The position numbers and the translations under genes are program-made. The notes beneath the pieces were generated by a model, which was not told where the DNA came from, made no database searches, and saw nothing but the letters and a program-made list of their open reading frames with translations. Positions 61,612 through 64,000 of a stretch of DNA of 64,000 nucleotides are shown in pieces. Numbering within the stretch: position 1 is the first letter of the stretch; each line of letters opens with the position of its first letter. This stretch comes from Arabidopsis thaliana (Eukaryota; Streptophyta; Magnoliopsida; Brassicales; Brassicaceae), in contig NC_003076.8 of the NCBI RefSeq assembly GCF_000001735.4, positions 22,199,835-22,263,834 on the forward strand. The letters run 5' to 3'.

Positions 61612-63728
61612 CGGACTTTTCCGACGAAACCCTTCATCCTCACTAGGAAGATCTCCTGTTTCTCTCTCGTTTCCATCGACGGAGCTTCCAAAACGCACCG
61701 TTTTAGCCGTGTCAAAGCCGCTTCATCTCTCTTCTTCTCTGAGAGCTAAGTCTCCGGTAGTGAGATGTGAAGCTTATGAAGCTGACCGATCAGAGCCTCA
61801 TCCGATCGGTGATGATGCTGCGGCGGCGGAAACGAAATCAGAGGCGGCTAAGAAATTGAAGATCGGGATTTACTTTGCTACTTGGTGGGCTTTGAACGTT
61901 GTGTTCAATATCTACAACAAGAAGGTCTTGAACGCTTATCCTTACCCATGGCTTACCTCGACGCTTTCTCTTGCCGCTGGTTCGTTGATGATGCTTATCT
62001 CTTGGGCTGTTGGGATCGTTGAGACTCCCAAGACGGATTTTGATTTCTGGAAAACTCTTTTTCCGGTAAGTGAGTTGGTGGCGAAATTGAGTTTGGTGGG
62101 TTGGTGAGAAAAATTAGGGGAAAAAGGTTAAAACTTTAGGTTTGATTTCGATGTTTACGATGATGGGTATTTAGGTTTAATGTCAAATTGATGCAGATCT
62201 TGCATGAATATTTGTTGTTTTTTTGTTACTTGAGTGATTTGCATAGTTTTGTTTGCTTCCTAAGATAATACTGAGGGAGAGAGAGAGAGTAGAAAGTGAT
62301 GTTTTTTGGCTGCTAAATTCTGAAAATTCAAGTGTCAACCAAATCAGCTTGTCATTATATAGCTTCTAGTATTTCATTCTAGTTTAAAGTATTGAACTTT
62401 TTGATATTTTGTTGTACTGAAAGTGGTTTATGTTGAATTGCATATAGGTTGCTGTGGCACACACAATTGGTCATGTGGCTGCAACGGTGAGTATGTCAAA
62501 GGTTGCTGTTTCTTTCACTCACATCATCAAGAGTGGTGAACCTGCGTTTAGTGTGCTTGTCTCGAGGTTTATTTTGGGTGAAACCTTCCCTACTTCGGTT
62601 TACTTGTCTCTCATTCCAATCATTGGTGGTTGCGCTCTGTCTGCCCTTACCGAGCTTAACTTCAACATGATTGGTAACATATATCTTCATCTTATTTGTT
62701 AGATACATTGAGGTGTAATTGGGATTGAGATTTGAAATGGCTTTGCATGTTTGATTTTGGCTTCAAATCTGCTGCTCCTTACTTTTCAGGTTTCATGGGA
62801 GCTATGATTTCGAACTTGGCTTTCGTGTTCCGTAACATCTTCTCGAAGAAGGGAATGAAGGGAAAGTCTGTGAGCGGGATGAACTACTACGCCTGTCTCT
62901 CAATGCTGTCCCTATTGATCCTCACTCCCTTTGCCATTGCTGTTGAAGGACCTCAGATGTGGGTCGATGGCTGGCAGACAGCGCTCGCTACTGTCGGACC
63001 ACAGTTTGTCTGGTAATTTCCCTCTACAACGAAAGAAAACTCTTTTAAACTCGAAAGATAGTTTCTTTACGTGTTTAATGCATTCTTGTCCTGTTCCTAG
63101 AATCCGTTGTGAAAGACCCACTTGTCAATTTCTTGTCTTTAGCTCTCAAATTTTGTTTGTTATCATCTAAACGTTTAAGAATCCTTGAGTCTTTTTAGTG
63201 ATTAGGGCAATGAATCCATCCCATTCACTTATCCGATTCCACATTTTTCTTTAATCAAATTTGCAGGTGGGTGGTTGCGCAGAGTGTGTTCTATCACCTC
63301 TACAACCAAGTGTCTTACATGTCTTTAGACCAAATCTCTCCCTTGACGTTTAGTGTTGGTAACACCATGAAACGTATCTCCGTCATTGTCTCCTCCATCA
63401 TTATCTTCCGCACTCCAGTCCAGCCCGTCAATGCTCTTGGAGCAGCCATTGCTATCCTTGGAACCTTCTTGTATTCCCAGGTAAACATAACCTTACCTTG
63501 ACCAAAATACCCTTATTATCCATATCATATATGATAAATAAAAAGCGTCTTCTGCATCACTTCACACCCACATGATGAGACTTAAGTCACTTACCTATAA
63601 CTTCTTTAACATTATCAAGAAACCGTCTTTAGTTTATTGGTTTGGTAGCAGATTAGAGGTTTCTTGATTCGGCGTTGTAATGTTTCTTTGTCCTGGTTTT
63701 TTGGTGTGTTTTGCAGGCAAAGCTCTGA
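61574..63728 (+). CDS. GPT1: Plastid glucose-6-phosphate/phosphate translocator GPT1
   Basis: Exons 61574-62065, 62448-62673, 62790-63012, 63267-63480 and 63717-63728 join to 388 aa. GPT1 exchanges cytosolic glucose 6-phosphate for phosphate across the inner plastid envelope, feeding starch, fatty-acid synthesis and the oxidative pentose phosphate pathway; it is needed for pollen and embryo sac development. The first 65 or so residues are a Ser-rich basic transit peptide. The mature part opens with KIGIYFATWWALNVVFNIYN, and further family blocks are VAVSFTHIIKSGEPAFSV, NIFSKKGMKGKSVSGMNYY, and SFSV-like LTFSVGNTMKRISVIVSSI near the end, with many membrane helices. The last exon encodes only AKL-stop. 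The first codons and upstream region are duplicated in tandem. Confidence 0.97.
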
Positions 63729-64000
63729 TGCGAAAGACATAAGAGTGTAATAAGGGTCTGGTGTTGAGCTCCTGACTTCGGTTAAAACCGGGAAAAGAGC
63801 TTAATGTAGATATTTGTCCTCAATAATGAAAGAAATGATGAGATTGGACACTACCATGTTTAGAGTGTGTTAGGCAGTTTTTTTTTTTTTACTTTTGAGT
63901 TTTTTTGAATTTGGGGGAATGAGAAGATTGCCTCTTTGTAACTAAAGTGGGAAATAGATATTTGTCCCCTTGAGAATAAGACACCCTGCAACTCTCTTTT
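63729..64000 (+). other. GPT1 3' UTR
   Basis: The 272 bases after the stop show no further gene; aataatgaaa near 63821 and gagaataaga near 63972 could serve as poly(A)-site signals. The window ends here. Confidence 0.5.

Overview
This is nuclear plant DNA from Arabidopsis thaliana. It is AT-rich, with spliced GT-AG genes, and most of the encoded proteins are ones I recognise from the At5g54650-At5g54800 interval of chromosome 5. Locus names come from recall of the proteins, not from a search. For the intact genes I joined exons by reading splice sites and checking phase; the spliced lengths match what I remember for these proteins (for example ATK3 754 aa, GAUT12 535 aa, ATG18f 763 aa, THI1 349 aa, GPT1 388 aa). 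Layout, left to right. 1-1815 (-): 5' end of formin FH5, cut by the window edge. 4116-5152 (+): a two-exon HSP20-like gene, followed by a LINE reverse-transcriptase relic fused to a broken copy of the HSP20 second exon. 10078-14009 (+): 16-exon kinesin-14 ATK3, with one GC-AG intron. 17436-19159 (+): bHLH factor ILR3, convergent with GAUT12/IRX8 (19601-21935, -), a xylan-related glycosyltransferase. 23100-23813: a solo LTR with a perfect 5-bp target duplication and internal 72-bp tandem repeats. 24003-33018 (-): an ankyrin-PGG membrane-protein cluster with a truncated and frame-broken copy, a PGG fragment, a tandem array of exon modules, a TE-like insertion and a small poly(A) retroposon. 33383-33675 (-): a class III peroxidase pseudogene. 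34143-36970 (-): autophagy protein ATG18f. 38806-39303 (-): 2S albumin SESA5. 39916-41322 (-): a decayed Deg protease (DEG16). 42246-43643 (+): TRAPP subunit BET3. 44898-45683 (+): eIF1 (SUI1). 46800-48057 (+): thiazole synthase THI1. 48862-51858 (-): a TBC Rab-GAP. 54361-55655 (-): a small VUP/SOFL-like protein. 61574-63728 (+): plastid glucose-6-phosphate translocator GPT1, preceded by a tandem duplication of its own promoter, leader and first codons. The single-copy genes are unrelated housekeeping, cell-wall, trafficking and seed genes; there are no operons and no shared pathway across the window. The dynamic parts are the ankyrin-PGG cluster, the HSP20/LINE chimera and the GPT1 upstream duplication. 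I saw no CRISPR array, no viral genome and no convincing tRNA or rRNA gene. The large intergenic stretches (5951-10077, 14010-17435, 55656-59757) are AT-rich and hold nothing I can name.
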